Below, one piece after another: positions 45,743-55,380 of a stretch of 64,000 nt of DNA. The notes below the pieces were generated by a model that made no database searches, was not told where the DNA came from, and was given only the letters and a program-made list of their open reading frames with translations. Source of the DNA: Bradyrhizobium erythrophlei. GTDB taxonomy: Bacteria > Pseudomonadota > Alphaproteobacteria > Rhizobiales > Xanthobacteraceae. Each line of letters starts with the position of its first letter. Position 1 is the stretch's first letter. The stretch is taken from the NCBI RefSeq assembly GCF_900142985.1, contig NZ_LT670849.1, positions 62,001 through 126,000 of the forward strand, in the 5' to 3' direction. The translations under genes were made by a program, and so were the position numbers.

Positions 45743-46043
45743 CCGCGACGGGCGCGCGGTCTCCTCGCGGATTTCTGTATTCGAATGTCAAACAGCGGCG
45801 TCATCGTCTGGCGACGACGCTCTTGTCACCTCTCCCTTTGTGGGAGAGGCATAGGCCGCCTTTGGCGGCCGTCTTTAAGTGACGCCGAAGCAAAGCTTCG
45901 GCCATGGCGAAGCGCCGGGAGAGGGGGTATGTTTCCGACGCGAGACCATGACCCCTCAACCCTCTCCCACAAGGGGAGAGGGAGCACACCGTGCCTGCTG
46001 ATGGTTCAGCGGACGGCCGCGCCTTCACGGCGCAGCTCTCCCC
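45743..46043. repeat. Dispersed inverted repeat (CTCTCCC...GGGAGAG type)
   Basis: The core at 45829-45983 starts with CCTCTCCC...GGGAGAGG and ends with CCCTCTCCCACAAGGGGAGA, with nested hairpins GGCCGCC-TTT-GGCGGCC and CGAAGCAAAGCTTCGG between. This matches, from memory, a very common dispersed repeat of Bradyrhizobium intergenic regions. No gene is present in the stretch. Confidence 0.7.
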
Positions 46044-47003
46044 TTACCGATCCATCATCCGGCCGCGATCACCGCCCATGTGACCACCGCGGCCCAACCC
46101 GCCGAGGCCCATGCCGATGCCGATGCCCACAGCCGAGCCGATGGCGGCGGCGGTTTCCGGATCGATGTCGTCGCCGCCTCGGCTGCGGTCGATCGTTCGC
46201 CCGCCGCCCTTGTTGCGGACTTCCTTCTTGTTGGCCTTCTTGCTGTTGGACGGCGTTGTCGAAGAACCCCCGCCCGTCACCGTCTTCTGGCCGGTGTCGG
46301 TTTTAGCCGTATCGGTCTTGGGTGTGTCCGTCTTGGGCGTATCGAGTTTGCCGGTGTCTGTTTTCCCGGTGTCGGTCTTGGGGGTGTCCGTCTTCCCGGT
46401 ATCGGTGTCGGTCTTGGCTTCTTCCTTCGGCGCCCAGGGCGGGGGACCTCCGCCCCACTGCACAGACGAGCCGTCCGCCGTCGTCGGCAGTTCGGCGTCC
46501 GTCGTTGGTGGCGCCTGGGGGGTCGTCTCTTCGGGCGGCGTGGTGACTTTCGTTTGCCAGGTCTCTTCGTAGAGGTCGGCGTGGTGCTTGGTCAGTTGCC
46601 AATCCTTCGGACCGCAGTGGACCTTCGAGTGCCGAACTCGCTCCAACCTCCGGAATCCCTTCCCGTCCGGACAGGTGTAGATGCCGTCCGAGACCGCCTG
46701 CCAGCAGAACTGATTGATGACGTCGATTCCAGGACAACCGGGCATGCAGCGCCAATAGGCGTGCCTCCCGGCAAGGCTCATGCCCTCGCAAAGGTTATGG
46801 CCGCCCGGATATCCGGTCCCCGGCGGAATGCCTTTGTCATTGCCCACCACTTCCCACTTCCCCCAATCGGGCGCTTGCGCCAGGCCTTGCGTCGACAGCG
46901 GCAGCAGCAGAAAAGCAAGGAGGCCGATCGGGGCGAGCCACCGGCCCGCTCGCGACCGGCCAGCCTGTTGAGGAGAGAAATGCACCAAATCGAAAAGTGT
47001 CAT
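46044..47003 (-). CDS. Exported protein with Lys-Thr-Asp-Thr repeats
   Basis: A 319-residue protein. A signal peptide or anchor (WLAPIGLLAFLLLPLSTQGLA) is followed by a Cys-rich domain (GHNLCEGM, WRCMPGCPGID, CPDGKGF). Then comes a repeat block of about nine KTDTG/KTDTP units (roughly 197-243) and a Gly-rich end (AAIGSAVGIGIGMGLGGLG), typical of a glycine-zipper. The repeat is visible in DNA at 46315-46410 as copies of GTGTCCGTCTT. Repeat number probably varies between strains. Function unknown; a surface or envelope role is suggested. Confidence 0.7.
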   Translation of the reverse strand: MTLFDLVHFSPQQAGRSRAGRWLAPIGLLAFLLLPLSTQGLAQAPDWGKWEVVGNDKGIPPGTGYPGGHNLCEGMSLAGRHAYWRCMPGCPGIDVINQFCWQAVSDGIYTCPDGKGFRRLERVRHSKVHCGPKDWQLTKHHADLYEETWQTKVTTPPEETTPQAPPTTDAELPTTADGSSVQWGGGPPPWAPKEEAKTDTDTGKTDTPKTDTGKTDTGKLDTPKTDTPKTDTAKTDTGQKTVTGGGSSTTPSNSKKANKKEVRNKGGGRTIDRSRGGDDIDPETAAAIGSAVGIGIGMGLGGLGRGGHMGGDRGRMMDR

Positions 47004-48803
<1,800 letters not shown>

Positions 48804-48983
48804 TCCAGCGAACTTTATCGCCCTTGGTCCCCGTTTACTTCGGCACAGTTGCTCTTGTGAGGGCCGGGATGGCGCGAGCTTCTAAAGATGATTTGCCCGT
48901 CGGGGTGAGCGAAATATTTTTGCGGAAGGGGTAGACAGCGGATGCGAAGCAGCCGGGACCGCTTCTCGAACCTCTCGGCGGCC

Positions 48984-50006
48984 CTACCTGGTCGCGCCCT
49001 CGTTCAGCGCACGGAGCGCGCGGTCGTAATAGGAGAGGTCCAGGTAGGCTTGCGGATCTCGCGGTGGCTTGCCTTCATAGGCCGCGCGCAGCGCGAGCAC
49101 GTTCTTGAAACCCTCGATGTCGAATTTTCCATCGCGTGCAAACCCTTCCGTCTCGCCCGTAACGATCGCGTAGACGTCCTCCGCCACGTCTGATGTCAGC
49201 GACAGGCGTCTTGCCAGGATCTCGGTCGCCTTCGCCCGGTTGGCTTTGTCCAGCGTCCAGCGCACCGCTTCGATGTAAGACTGGAGATAGTTCACCAACG
49301 TGTCGCTGTGCTCGCGGCCCCATGAGCGAAGCGTGTAGCCGGCCGGCCCCTGGTATGGGCCGATGAACGAGACGGTCGCCCCGAGATCGGCGAGTCCGGC
49401 CCGGACCGCCTGGATCGAGAAAGGCGGGTTTATCATCCCGGCCTTGTTGCTCGGGTCGCTCAACAGCGCTTCGAGGCGTTTCGGCGTGGCGCCGACGAGG
49501 TTGAGGTTGTAGTCGCCCTTCTTCAGCCCGTACTTTTCCAGGATCGCGTAGATGACGTAAGCGTAACCCGTGTCCGCGCCGTCGAGCACAATGGTCTTGC
49601 CCTTGAGGTCGGCGAACGACTTGATGTCTTTCTGGGCGATAATGTGGTTATGGGCGTTGTCGCCGCCGATGATCAGCGCAACGTCCAGTCTGTCGACGTC
49701 CACGATCTTGACCGCGTTATCCGATGTGCTGTGGATGATCTGCCACCGTCCATCCACCAGACCTTTCGGCAGTTCATCCGCGTTGGGCGCATTGATCAGA
49801 TCGACGGACAGGCCGCGCTTTTGAAAGAAGCCCTGCTCCTGCGCGACGAACAACGGAAGATTTTGGCCTCCCCGGTAGACCATCACACTCAGTCTCGTTT
49901 GCTCTGGTCTGGTTTGCTGTGGTCCGGTTTGCTGCGCCCAACCGTGCATCGTGCCGGCGAAAAGCAGAGCCAAAGCCAACAATACACATCTACCGAAACC
50001 GGCCAT
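48984..50006 (-). CDS. NMT1/SsuA-type ABC transporter substrate-binding protein
   Basis: A 340-residue periplasmic protein. Signal peptide (MAGFGRCVLLALALLFAGTM) ending near WAQQ. A short repeat QQTGPQQTRPEQTR just after the signal corresponds to repeated TGGTCTGGTTTGCTG-like DNA at 49895-49935. The binding domain has LPLFVAQEQGFFQKRGLSVD and DLKGKTIVLDGADTGYAYV, as in nitrate/sulfonate/taurine or pyrimidine-precursor receptors. No permease gene is adjacent. ATG 50006 is preferred over 50132, whose extension is not family-like. Confidence 0.8.
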   Translation of the reverse strand: MAGFGRCVLLALALLFAGTMHGWAQQTGPQQTRPEQTRLSVMVYRGGQNLPLFVAQEQGFFQKRGLSVDLINAPNADELPKGLVDGRWQIIHSTSDNAVKIVDVDRLDVALIIGGDNAHNHIIAQKDIKSFADLKGKTIVLDGADTGYAYVIYAILEKYGLKKGDYNLNLVGATPKRLEALLSDPSNKAGMINPPFSIQAVRAGLADLGATVSFIGPYQGPAGYTLRSWGREHSDTLVNYLQSYIEAVRWTLDKANRAKATEILARRLSLTSDVAEDVYAIVTGETEGFARDGKFDIEGFKNVLALRAAYEGKPPRDPQAYLDLSYYDRALRALNEGATR

Positions 50007-50152
50007 CGCATACCCCACCACAGAAACAGCGCGCTTTAAGCAAACGATCTTGCGGCCGGAATGGTACACGAGATACCGATTTGTGGGTGGTTGATTTAAA
50101 GGCCCACCTGTCACACTGTTTATGGAAACCACATGCCTGGGGTGAAGATCGT

Positions 50153-50644
50153 ATGGCCTTCGAGATTGAGCGCAAATTCCTCGTTATCGGTGACGCTTGG
50201 CAGCAATCGATCAGCGATGAGAGCTATATCCGCCAAGCTTACCTGACAGGTCGCGACAGGGCTTCGATCCGCGTTCGCATCCGTGATAACAGAACCGCAA
50301 CGCTAACAGTCAAATCGCGGGGCGCCGATCTGAAGCGTCTCGAGTTCGAGTACGAGATACCAGTTCTCGAGGCCGAGGCCATGCTACCGCTTCGCTGTGG
50401 AGCGATCATCGAAAAGCGCCGGGCGATTGTTCCGTTTCAGGGGCATGTGTGGGAGGTTGACACATTTTTCGGAGACAACGTCGGACTTGTCTTGGCCGAG
50501 ATCGAGCTGAATGCCGTGGGTGAGACCTTCGCGAGGCCGCAGTGGATAGGCGCCGAAGTGACGAGCCATGCGAGCTACTACAACAGTGCGCTGGCCAACA
50601 ATCCCTTCTCGATTTGGGCTGACAGGGACCATCGTTCGGCGTGA
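50153..50644 (+). CDS. CYTH-domain protein (inorganic triphosphatase type)
   Basis: A 163-residue CYTH/triphosphate tunnel protein. The N-terminal EIERKFLV motif (ExExK) and later Arg-rich strands (IRVRIRDNRTATLTVKSRG) and VDTFFGDNVGLVLAEIEL are typical. Family members hydrolyse triphosphate or, rarely, make cyclic AMP; the short single-domain form is usually a triphosphatase. Divergent from the NMT1-like gene. Confidence 0.85.
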   Translation: MAFEIERKFLVIGDAWQQSISDESYIRQAYLTGRDRASIRVRIRDNRTATLTVKSRGADLKRLEFEYEIPVLEAEAMLPLRCGAIIEKRRAIVPFQGHVWEVDTFFGDNVGLVLAEIELNAVGETFARPQWIGAEVTSHASYYNSALANNPFSIWADRDHRSA

Positions 50645-50725
50645 AGTGCTGACCTTGAGCTTACCAATGTCCCAGTGGGCAGGTTGGCTGGCGTTTACGA
50701 GTAAAGGCCCTAGCCCAGGTGTCGA

Positions 50726-50962
50726 CTAGCTGTGTGGCCGGCCTGACGGCGGTCCGGCGAGATCGGAGCTGATGCCGCGCATCCGGGGTCCGCGGATCGG
50801 GTCGATCTCCCGGCGAAACGGGCTGTGCTCGCGAAAACTCGCCGCGCGGCGGCGCATCGGGTTGTCGAACTTGTTCAGCGCGTCCAACCAGGCCGCAAGA
50901 AGCGGCTGGCGCCGTCGAAGCGCCGCCCTTGCCTTTTCAGCATCGCTCGGCGGAGTCCTCAT
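50726..50962 (-). CDS. Small hypothetical basic protein
   Basis: From ATG 50962 the product has 78 residues (MRTPPSDAEKARAALRRRQP onward), with a helical N-terminal half (LLAAWLDALNKFDNPMRRRA) and a basic, Pro/Gly-rich end. The frame is open to 51067, but the extension looks non-coding. No family recognised. Confidence 0.4.
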   Translation of the reverse strand: MRTPPSDAEKARAALRRRQPLLAAWLDALNKFDNPMRRRAASFREHSPFRREIDPIRGPRMRGISSDLAGPPSGRPHS

Positions 50963-51162
50963 GGTCCAAGACACTAGCCACTTATGGTTTAAAATTCGTT
51001 TCGACGGGGTGCTGCCACCCGGCCCGAACAACGGGGCCTGAACGACCCATGCGTCGGCCATACGCATGAACCTTTAGTTGACCGCCGAGACTCACGTCTA
51101 GGGCGAGTTGCGCCCGAATGATGGGGAGCATCCGTCCTATTTGCACAATCGGAGGGAATGCC

Positions 51163-51552
51163 ATGAGATCCAATCGTAAAATCGCAATGGTATTGCTGAC
51201 TGGCGTCGCAATCGGCGCTATCGCGGTTCAGGGCCTCCACGCCCAAGGAGCGAAACTGAAGGCTTACGCTATCGCTGAGTTTGATCCCATCGATGCTTCA
51301 GCCCAAGCCGCGATGCTGCCCGCTGCCCGCAAGGTGATCGAAGCAGCCAACGGTCACAGTTTGCGCACCACGGCCGGACGAGTGGTTCAGATAGACGGAG
51401 GGCCAGCCCCCAAGAGTGTGGGGATTACCGAATGGGGGAGCGTCGATGAGGCCGTCGCATTCTACAAGTCGAAAGCCTGGGCGGACCTTGCACCGCAGCG
51501 CGACAAGGCGTCCAAGGTGATACGAAGGTACCTCGTCGAAGTCGAAAAGTAA
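51163..51552 (+). CDS. DUF1330 domain exported protein
   Basis: A 129-residue protein. A signal sequence (MVLLTGVAIGAIAVQGLHAQ) is followed by a DUF1330 ferredoxin-like domain: AYAIAEFDPIDASAQAAM, GGPAPKSVGITEWGSVDEAV, AFYKSKAWADLAPQRDKAS. Most DUF1330 proteins are cytoplasmic; an exported form is common in Bradyrhizobium. Role unknown. GGAGG precedes the ATG at 51163. Confidence 0.8.
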   Translation: MRSNRKIAMVLLTGVAIGAIAVQGLHAQGAKLKAYAIAEFDPIDASAQAAMLPAARKVIEAANGHSLRTTAGRVVQIDGGPAPKSVGITEWGSVDEAVAFYKSKAWADLAPQRDKASKVIRRYLVEVEK

Positions 51553-51639
51553 CGGTCCATAAAAGGCCGGGGCCGCCGTCGCATTCGGCGGAAGTGTACG
51601 AGATGACGGCCCCCGCGATTTCACACGGAGGGACGACGA

Positions 51640-51910
51640 ATGAAAATCACTCCTGTTGCTTTTCTGTATTTCTGCCATGGCCGCCGCGGCGGCATTACCG
51701 GCCGCGGCTCAAGAGGCGACCACGTGTACGCAGCGGCTCGGCCTGTGCAATTCGCGGTGTAGCACCGCCGTGCATTTTGAGAGCGGGGGCCGCACGGGTC
51801 CTGCCGCGTGCAGCAGCAAGTGCAAGTCGAACCATGCGATTTGCATGAAGACCGGCACCTTCCCCGTCATTGGGCCCTACGGTCCATGGCCCGGACTTGA
51901 GAAGCGCTAA
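51640..51910 (+). pseudogene. Small Cys-rich secreted protein with a start-proximal frameshift
   Basis: A well-placed ATG (51640, with GGAGG upstream) is out of frame with the rest of the gene. If one A of the AAAA run at 51643-51646 is removed, the product reads MKSLLLLFCISAMAAAAALP, a perfect signal peptide, then AAAQEATTCTQRLGLCNSRC and a Cys-rich mature part ending PWPGLEKR. As sequenced, translation could start only at TTG 51656 (84 residues, a weaker signal). Either a real 1-base insertion or a sequencing error. Function unknown. Confidence 0.6.
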
Positions 51911-51924
51911 CGAGGTGGAAAACG

Positions 51925-52113
51925 CTAGCTACAGTGGTCTTCGGACCAGTTTCGCTGTCCGCACAAGCATTCAAACATGCGAATCGTCTTTCCGGTATTT
52001 GGCTCAAGCATGGTCCGGACAAGGTACGGCACGTCGCCACAACGTTCGCAATTTCGAATTGGTTGCGATCTTGGCGCGGGCGGCGGCGTTGCCGGCCTTA
52101 GTCCTTCACTCAC
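51925..52113 (-). CDS. Small zinc-ribbon-like protein
   Basis: A 62-residue protein with a CxxC...CxC pair: IRNCERCGDVPYLVRTML and MFECLCGQRNW. Spacing fits a zinc ribbon of the kind seen in short Bradyrhizobium proteins (from memory). Role unknown. It converges on the Cys-rich secreted gene with a 14-base gap. Confidence 0.65.
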   Translation of the reverse strand: MSEGLRPATPPPAPRSQPIRNCERCGDVPYLVRTMLEPNTGKTIRMFECLCGQRNWSEDHCS

Positions 52114-52520
52114 ACGTCACTCCTCCAGCGGCGTGGAATCACAAGTGCAGAAGTATACATTGGTTCCAAGGGCCGGCGGAAAAAAGTGGTGCTGGTTAGG
52201 GCCTTACTTGGGCGGCTGTCCATCCGCTTAGCCGACAAGATCGAATTTCGACTCTACGCTCGCGTAACGCCAATTCAGGAGGGCGTTCCCGCAACCAAAA
52301 CGTCTTTCAATGGAATCGATTTATTTCAAGAGGTTGGTCCGGTGGGGCGAATACGTACGAAACCCCATCACAAGCGTTTGACCCCGTTATATTCACATAA
52401 CTCCAACGCTTGTCTTTCCGCGCGCCCTCCCCTTTAAATATCCGCCACTAACGACTGATAACAACGAGCCCGCAGTCGAAACGCTGCGGCCATTTTTTCT
52501 ACTCGCGTGGGAGGATCAAG
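52114..52520. other. Gene-free stretch before the SMP-30-like gene
   Basis: 407 bases, AT-richer than the genes around it. No coherent frame, hairpin or repeat family was recognised. The promoter of the next gene should lie near 52400-52480. Confidence 0.4.
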
Positions 52521-53420
52521 ATGCCGGCCAACAGGCACACCAGCAAAACCTTCGCTTCCGTTTTGTCGCTTGCAGCGGCAATCGTGCTCGGCGCCGCGGC
52601 GCACGCGGCCGACCCGAAACTCGTCGTCACCACCGATCCCGGTTCAGACCCGGAGAGCGTCACGCTGGCGCCGGACGGTTCGCTGATCCTCGGCAGCGCC
52701 GCCAAGCCCGTGATCTACCGCGCCAGGAAGGGCGAGACCGAAGGCAAGGTCTTCATCGATGTAGCCGCCACCGAGGGCAATGTCTCTTTCCTCGGCGTGC
52801 TCGCCGACGCTCCGACCAACACGCTGTGGGCCTGCCAGATCATCGGCACCGGCAAGAACCGCCATTCGATCCTGCGCAGCTTCGATCTCGAAAGCGGCGC
52901 GCCGAAACTGCGCTGGCCGTTGCCGGGCGAGATCAACCTGTGCAACGATTTCGTGGTCGGGCCGGACAAGGCGCTCTATGTCGCCGACACCTTCGGCAGC
53001 AAGATCTTCCGCCTCAAGCCCGGCGCTTCCGAGCCCGAATTGCTGATCGAGGACCGCACGCTCGACGGCGTCGACGGCATCACGTTTCTCGGCAGCGAGC
53101 TCTACGTCAACAACATGATCTCGAACAATCTTTATCGCATTCCGCTGGATTCATCCGGCAAGGCCGGCGCGCCGGTGCAGATCTGGCCTGATCATCCGAT
53201 CAAGGGGCCGGATGGCATGCGCGCCGCCAACGGCAAGCTGTATCTCACCGAGAACCGCAACGGCCGCGCCAGCATGGTCACCGTCAACGGCGATCAGGCC
53301 ACGGTGGTGCCGATCCTCGAAGGCCTGACGCGCCCGACCGCGATCGAGCCGGCCGGCGATACGCTATGGGTCGGTGACCGCGCCAAGGACAAGGCGATCG
53401 CAATCCCGATGCCGAAATGA
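52521..53420 (+). CDS. SMP-30/gluconolactonase-like secreted beta-propeller
   Basis: A 299-residue exported protein. Signal peptide (VLSLAAAIVLGAAAHA) followed by repeated propeller blades: ESVTLAPDGSLILGS, GEINLCNDFVVGPDKALYVADT, LDGVDGITFLGSELYVNNM and PDGMRAANGKLYLTENRN. The family includes lactonases that bind a divalent metal; the Asn/Asp residues in CNDFVV and GVDGITF are candidate ligands. GGGAGG six bases before ATG fixes the start. Confidence 0.82.
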   Translation: MPANRHTSKTFASVLSLAAAIVLGAAAHAADPKLVVTTDPGSDPESVTLAPDGSLILGSAAKPVIYRARKGETEGKVFIDVAATEGNVSFLGVLADAPTNTLWACQIIGTGKNRHSILRSFDLESGAPKLRWPLPGEINLCNDFVVGPDKALYVADTFGSKIFRLKPGASEPELLIEDRTLDGVDGITFLGSELYVNNMISNNLYRIPLDSSGKAGAPVQIWPDHPIKGPDGMRAANGKLYLTENRNGRASMVTVNGDQATVVPILEGLTRPTAIEPAGDTLWVGDRAKDKAIAIPMPK

Positions 53421-53556
53421 ACCCCGAACGCGCGGGGTTATCGGCGTCGCCTGCGGCGATCGTGCCACCATCCCTCGACGCGCGCCGCAAGAGAGTCCAG
53501 GCCAGCTATCGCCCCAGTCACTAAAGCGATAGTTATTTTCCGCAACATGCTGATCC

Positions 53557-53581
53557 CTCTTGGAGGTCACCCCTCCAAGAG
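53557..53581. other. Perfect 10-bp hairpin
   Basis: CTCTTGGAGG paired with CCTCCAAGAG around a TCACC loop, in the gap between the SMP-30-like gene and the GFA gene. There is no T-run, so it could be a weak terminator or an RNA structure in the leader of the next gene. Confidence 0.45.
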
Positions 53582-53653
53582 ACAGTTTTGGCAGCGATAT
53601 TATTTCAACATGGCCGGAGACTCTCTCCGGCGCCGCGCGTTAATGTCGGCGTC

Positions 53654-54187
53654 ATGATAAAAAAGATCACATTGACCGCCTGCCGCTGCGGCCAGGTCGA
53701 GATGCAGGTGACCGGCGATCCGCTTCTGCACGGCATCTGCTATTGCAAGAGTTGCCAGCAGGCGGGCCGCCTGCATCAGGCAGTTTCGGGCGCGGATGCG
53801 ATTCTGGCCGCCGATGGCGGCACGGACTACGTGCTCTACCGCAAGGACCGGGTGAGTTGCGTCAAGGGTGGCGATCTTCTCGAAGAACGGCGGCTGAAAG
53901 CAGAGTCGCCGACGCGGCGGATGTTCGCACGCTGCTGCAACAGCGCCATGTTCCTGGACTTCACCAAGGGGCATTGGCTGACGCTCTATCGCGGCCGCTT
54001 GCCTTCCGATATTCCGCCAGCGACGATGCGGATGATGACGGCGGACCGGCCAGCAGGTGCTGATCTGCCCGACGACGGCCTGACCAACTGTCCCGGCCAG
54101 TCCGGAAAATTCTTGCTGAGGCTTTTGGCTGCGTGGATGGCGATGGGATTCCGCCGGCCGGCGGTCGCAGGCGTGCCGTCAGCCTAG
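53654..54187 (+). CDS. GFA-family (glutathione-dependent formaldehyde-activating-like) protein
   Basis: A 177-residue zinc-binding protein. The CxCG motif (ACRCGQVEM) and the CYCKSCQ motif match GFA proteins, as does the RCC pair near 96-98 (FARCCNSAMFL). The family was named for glutathione-formaldehyde adduct formation, but most members are uncharacterised. The start at ATG 53654 has only a weak ribosome site. Confidence 0.75.
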   Translation: MIKKITLTACRCGQVEMQVTGDPLLHGICYCKSCQQAGRLHQAVSGADAILAADGGTDYVLYRKDRVSCVKGGDLLEERRLKAESPTRRMFARCCNSAMFLDFTKGHWLTLYRGRLPSDIPPATMRMMTADRPAGADLPDDGLTNCPGQSGKFLLRLLAAWMAMGFRRPAVAGVPSA

Positions 54188-54197
54188 ACCTCTTCGC

Positions 54198-54458
54198 CTA
54201 AACCTCTTCCATCATGAACACGAGGCCGGTCAGCGCCGCGCCGACGCCGAACATCAAGACGACGCTGCCGACGAAAGTCTCCATCGTCACGGAGGGATCG
54301 TCGCTGAGGTTGATGAGCGGAAGAACGCCGAAGAACGGCGTCCAGATCAGGATCAGCGCGAACACCAGCGCGAGCGCGACGCCCATGGCCACGTGGCTTG
54401 CAACCGCCAGTATCAGACCGGGCTTCGGGACGGCTGACGGTTTTTTCCTGGCGCGCAT
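54198..54458 (-). CDS. Small two-helix membrane protein
   Basis: An 86-residue protein with a basic N-terminus (MRARKKPSAVPKPG) and two membrane helices (HVAMGVALALVFALILIWT and VVLMFGVGAALTGLVFMM). Function unknown; I recall similar short proteins in Bradyrhizobium. It converges on the GFA gene. Confidence 0.6.
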   Translation of the reverse strand: MRARKKPSAVPKPGLILAVASHVAMGVALALVFALILIWTPFFGVLPLINLSDDPSVTMETFVGSVVLMFGVGAALTGLVFMMEEV

Positions 54459-54602
54459 GCGGCGGCTCCTCAGGGTCTAAGAGAACGCACCAAATCGTCA
54501 CGCGGTTCCTAAGGCCAAAAAGTACCCGAGGAACGGTTACGCCCGAGGCCCGTTATCCCGCCAATCAAACTCCGTTGAAGCACCAGCTTTTGAGGTTACC
54601 CC

Positions 54603-54974
54603 ATGAACGAAGATCGCATTGCAGGCACCGCCAAGGATTTCGCCGGCAAGACAGAAAACGCCTTTGGCAAGGCGGCCGGCGACGCCGAGTCCCAGGCCAG
54701 CGGCCGCGCCCGCGAGATGGCGGGCAAGGCGCAGAACCTCTACGGCCAAGCCAAGGATGCGGTGCAGGACGCCGCGGACACGGCGACTGACTACGCCAAG
54801 GACATGTACAACCACCGCGGCGATGCAATTCGCGACGGCCAGGACGCGCTCGCCAGGAAAGTCCACGACAACCCGATCGGATCGCTGGTGACTGCGGGCG
54901 CCATCGGCTTTGCGCTGGCGCTACTGCTGGCGCGGCCCGCCCGCCGGCCACCGCGTGGGCGCTATTACTCGTGA
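54603..54974 (+). CDS. CsbD-like stress protein with a C-terminal membrane anchor
   Basis: A 123-residue protein. Residues 1-35 are CsbD-like (MNEDRIAGTAKDFAGKTENA). A helical Ala/Asp-rich middle follows, then a C-terminal anchor NPIGSLVTAGAIGFALALLL with basic end, as in ElaB/DUF883 proteins that bind ribosomes or the membrane. So it combines two small stress-protein types. GAGG precedes the ATG. The next gene ends in a similar anchor (GSLAIAFLLGVAIGRRSR). Confidence 0.8.
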   Translation: MNEDRIAGTAKDFAGKTENAFGKAAGDAESQASGRAREMAGKAQNLYGQAKDAVQDAADTATDYAKDMYNHRGDAIRDGQDALARKVHDNPIGSLVTAGAIGFALALLLARPARRPPRGRYYS

Positions 54975-55002
54975 AGGGACGTTCGCCTTGGAGATCAGAT
55001 CC

Positions 55003-55254
55003 GTGAACGATGAAATCCCGCTTTCGCCGCCGATGTACGAAGATCCCGACGCGGTCCTTTACCGGAAGCCGAGGACCACCGACGCGATCGACGCGTTGAA
55101 GTCGGCGATCGCGCGGGTGCAGGCCGCGATCGATGCGGGGCGCCAGCCGGGAATGCCGCTGAGCGTCCTGAGCAACGTCGCCAAGGAAGCGCCGCTCGGT
55201 TCGCTGGCCATCGCGTTTCTGCTCGGCGTCGCCATCGGCCGAAGGTCGCGGTAA
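55003..55254 (+). CDS. Small membrane-anchored hypothetical protein
   Basis: An 83-residue protein from GTG 55003 (GGAG eight bases upstream); TTG 54988 is the other candidate. A helical segment (TTDAIDALKSAIARVQAAID) precedes a C-terminal glycine-containing anchor (APLGSLAIAFLLGVAIGRRS). Its layout mirrors the end of the CsbD-like protein encoded just upstream, so the two may act together in envelope stress. No family name recognised. Confidence 0.6.
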   Translation: MNDEIPLSPPMYEDPDAVLYRKPRTTDAIDALKSAIARVQAAIDAGRQPGMPLSVLSNVAKEAPLGSLAIAFLLGVAIGRRSR

Positions 55255-55264
55255 TTCTCACAAT

Positions 55265-55366
55265 CCTCATGGTGAGGGGGCGCATCACCGCCGTCTCGAA
55301 CCATGAGGCCATCCACACGGGCCTCATCCTTCGAGACGCGCGCAAGCGCGCTCCTCAGGATGAGGG
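55265..55366. repeat. Dispersed inverted repeat (CCTCATGGTGAGG...CTCAGGATGAGG type)
   Basis: CCTCATGGTGAGG at the left, CCATGAGGCC and GCCTCATCCTTCGAGACGCG in the middle, and CTCCTCAGGATGAGGG at the right form stacked hairpins. From memory, this is a common Bradyrhizobium intergenic repeat. It ends just before the 3' end of gor. Confidence 0.6.
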
Positions 55367-55380
55367 TTTTTGAAGCGCCC

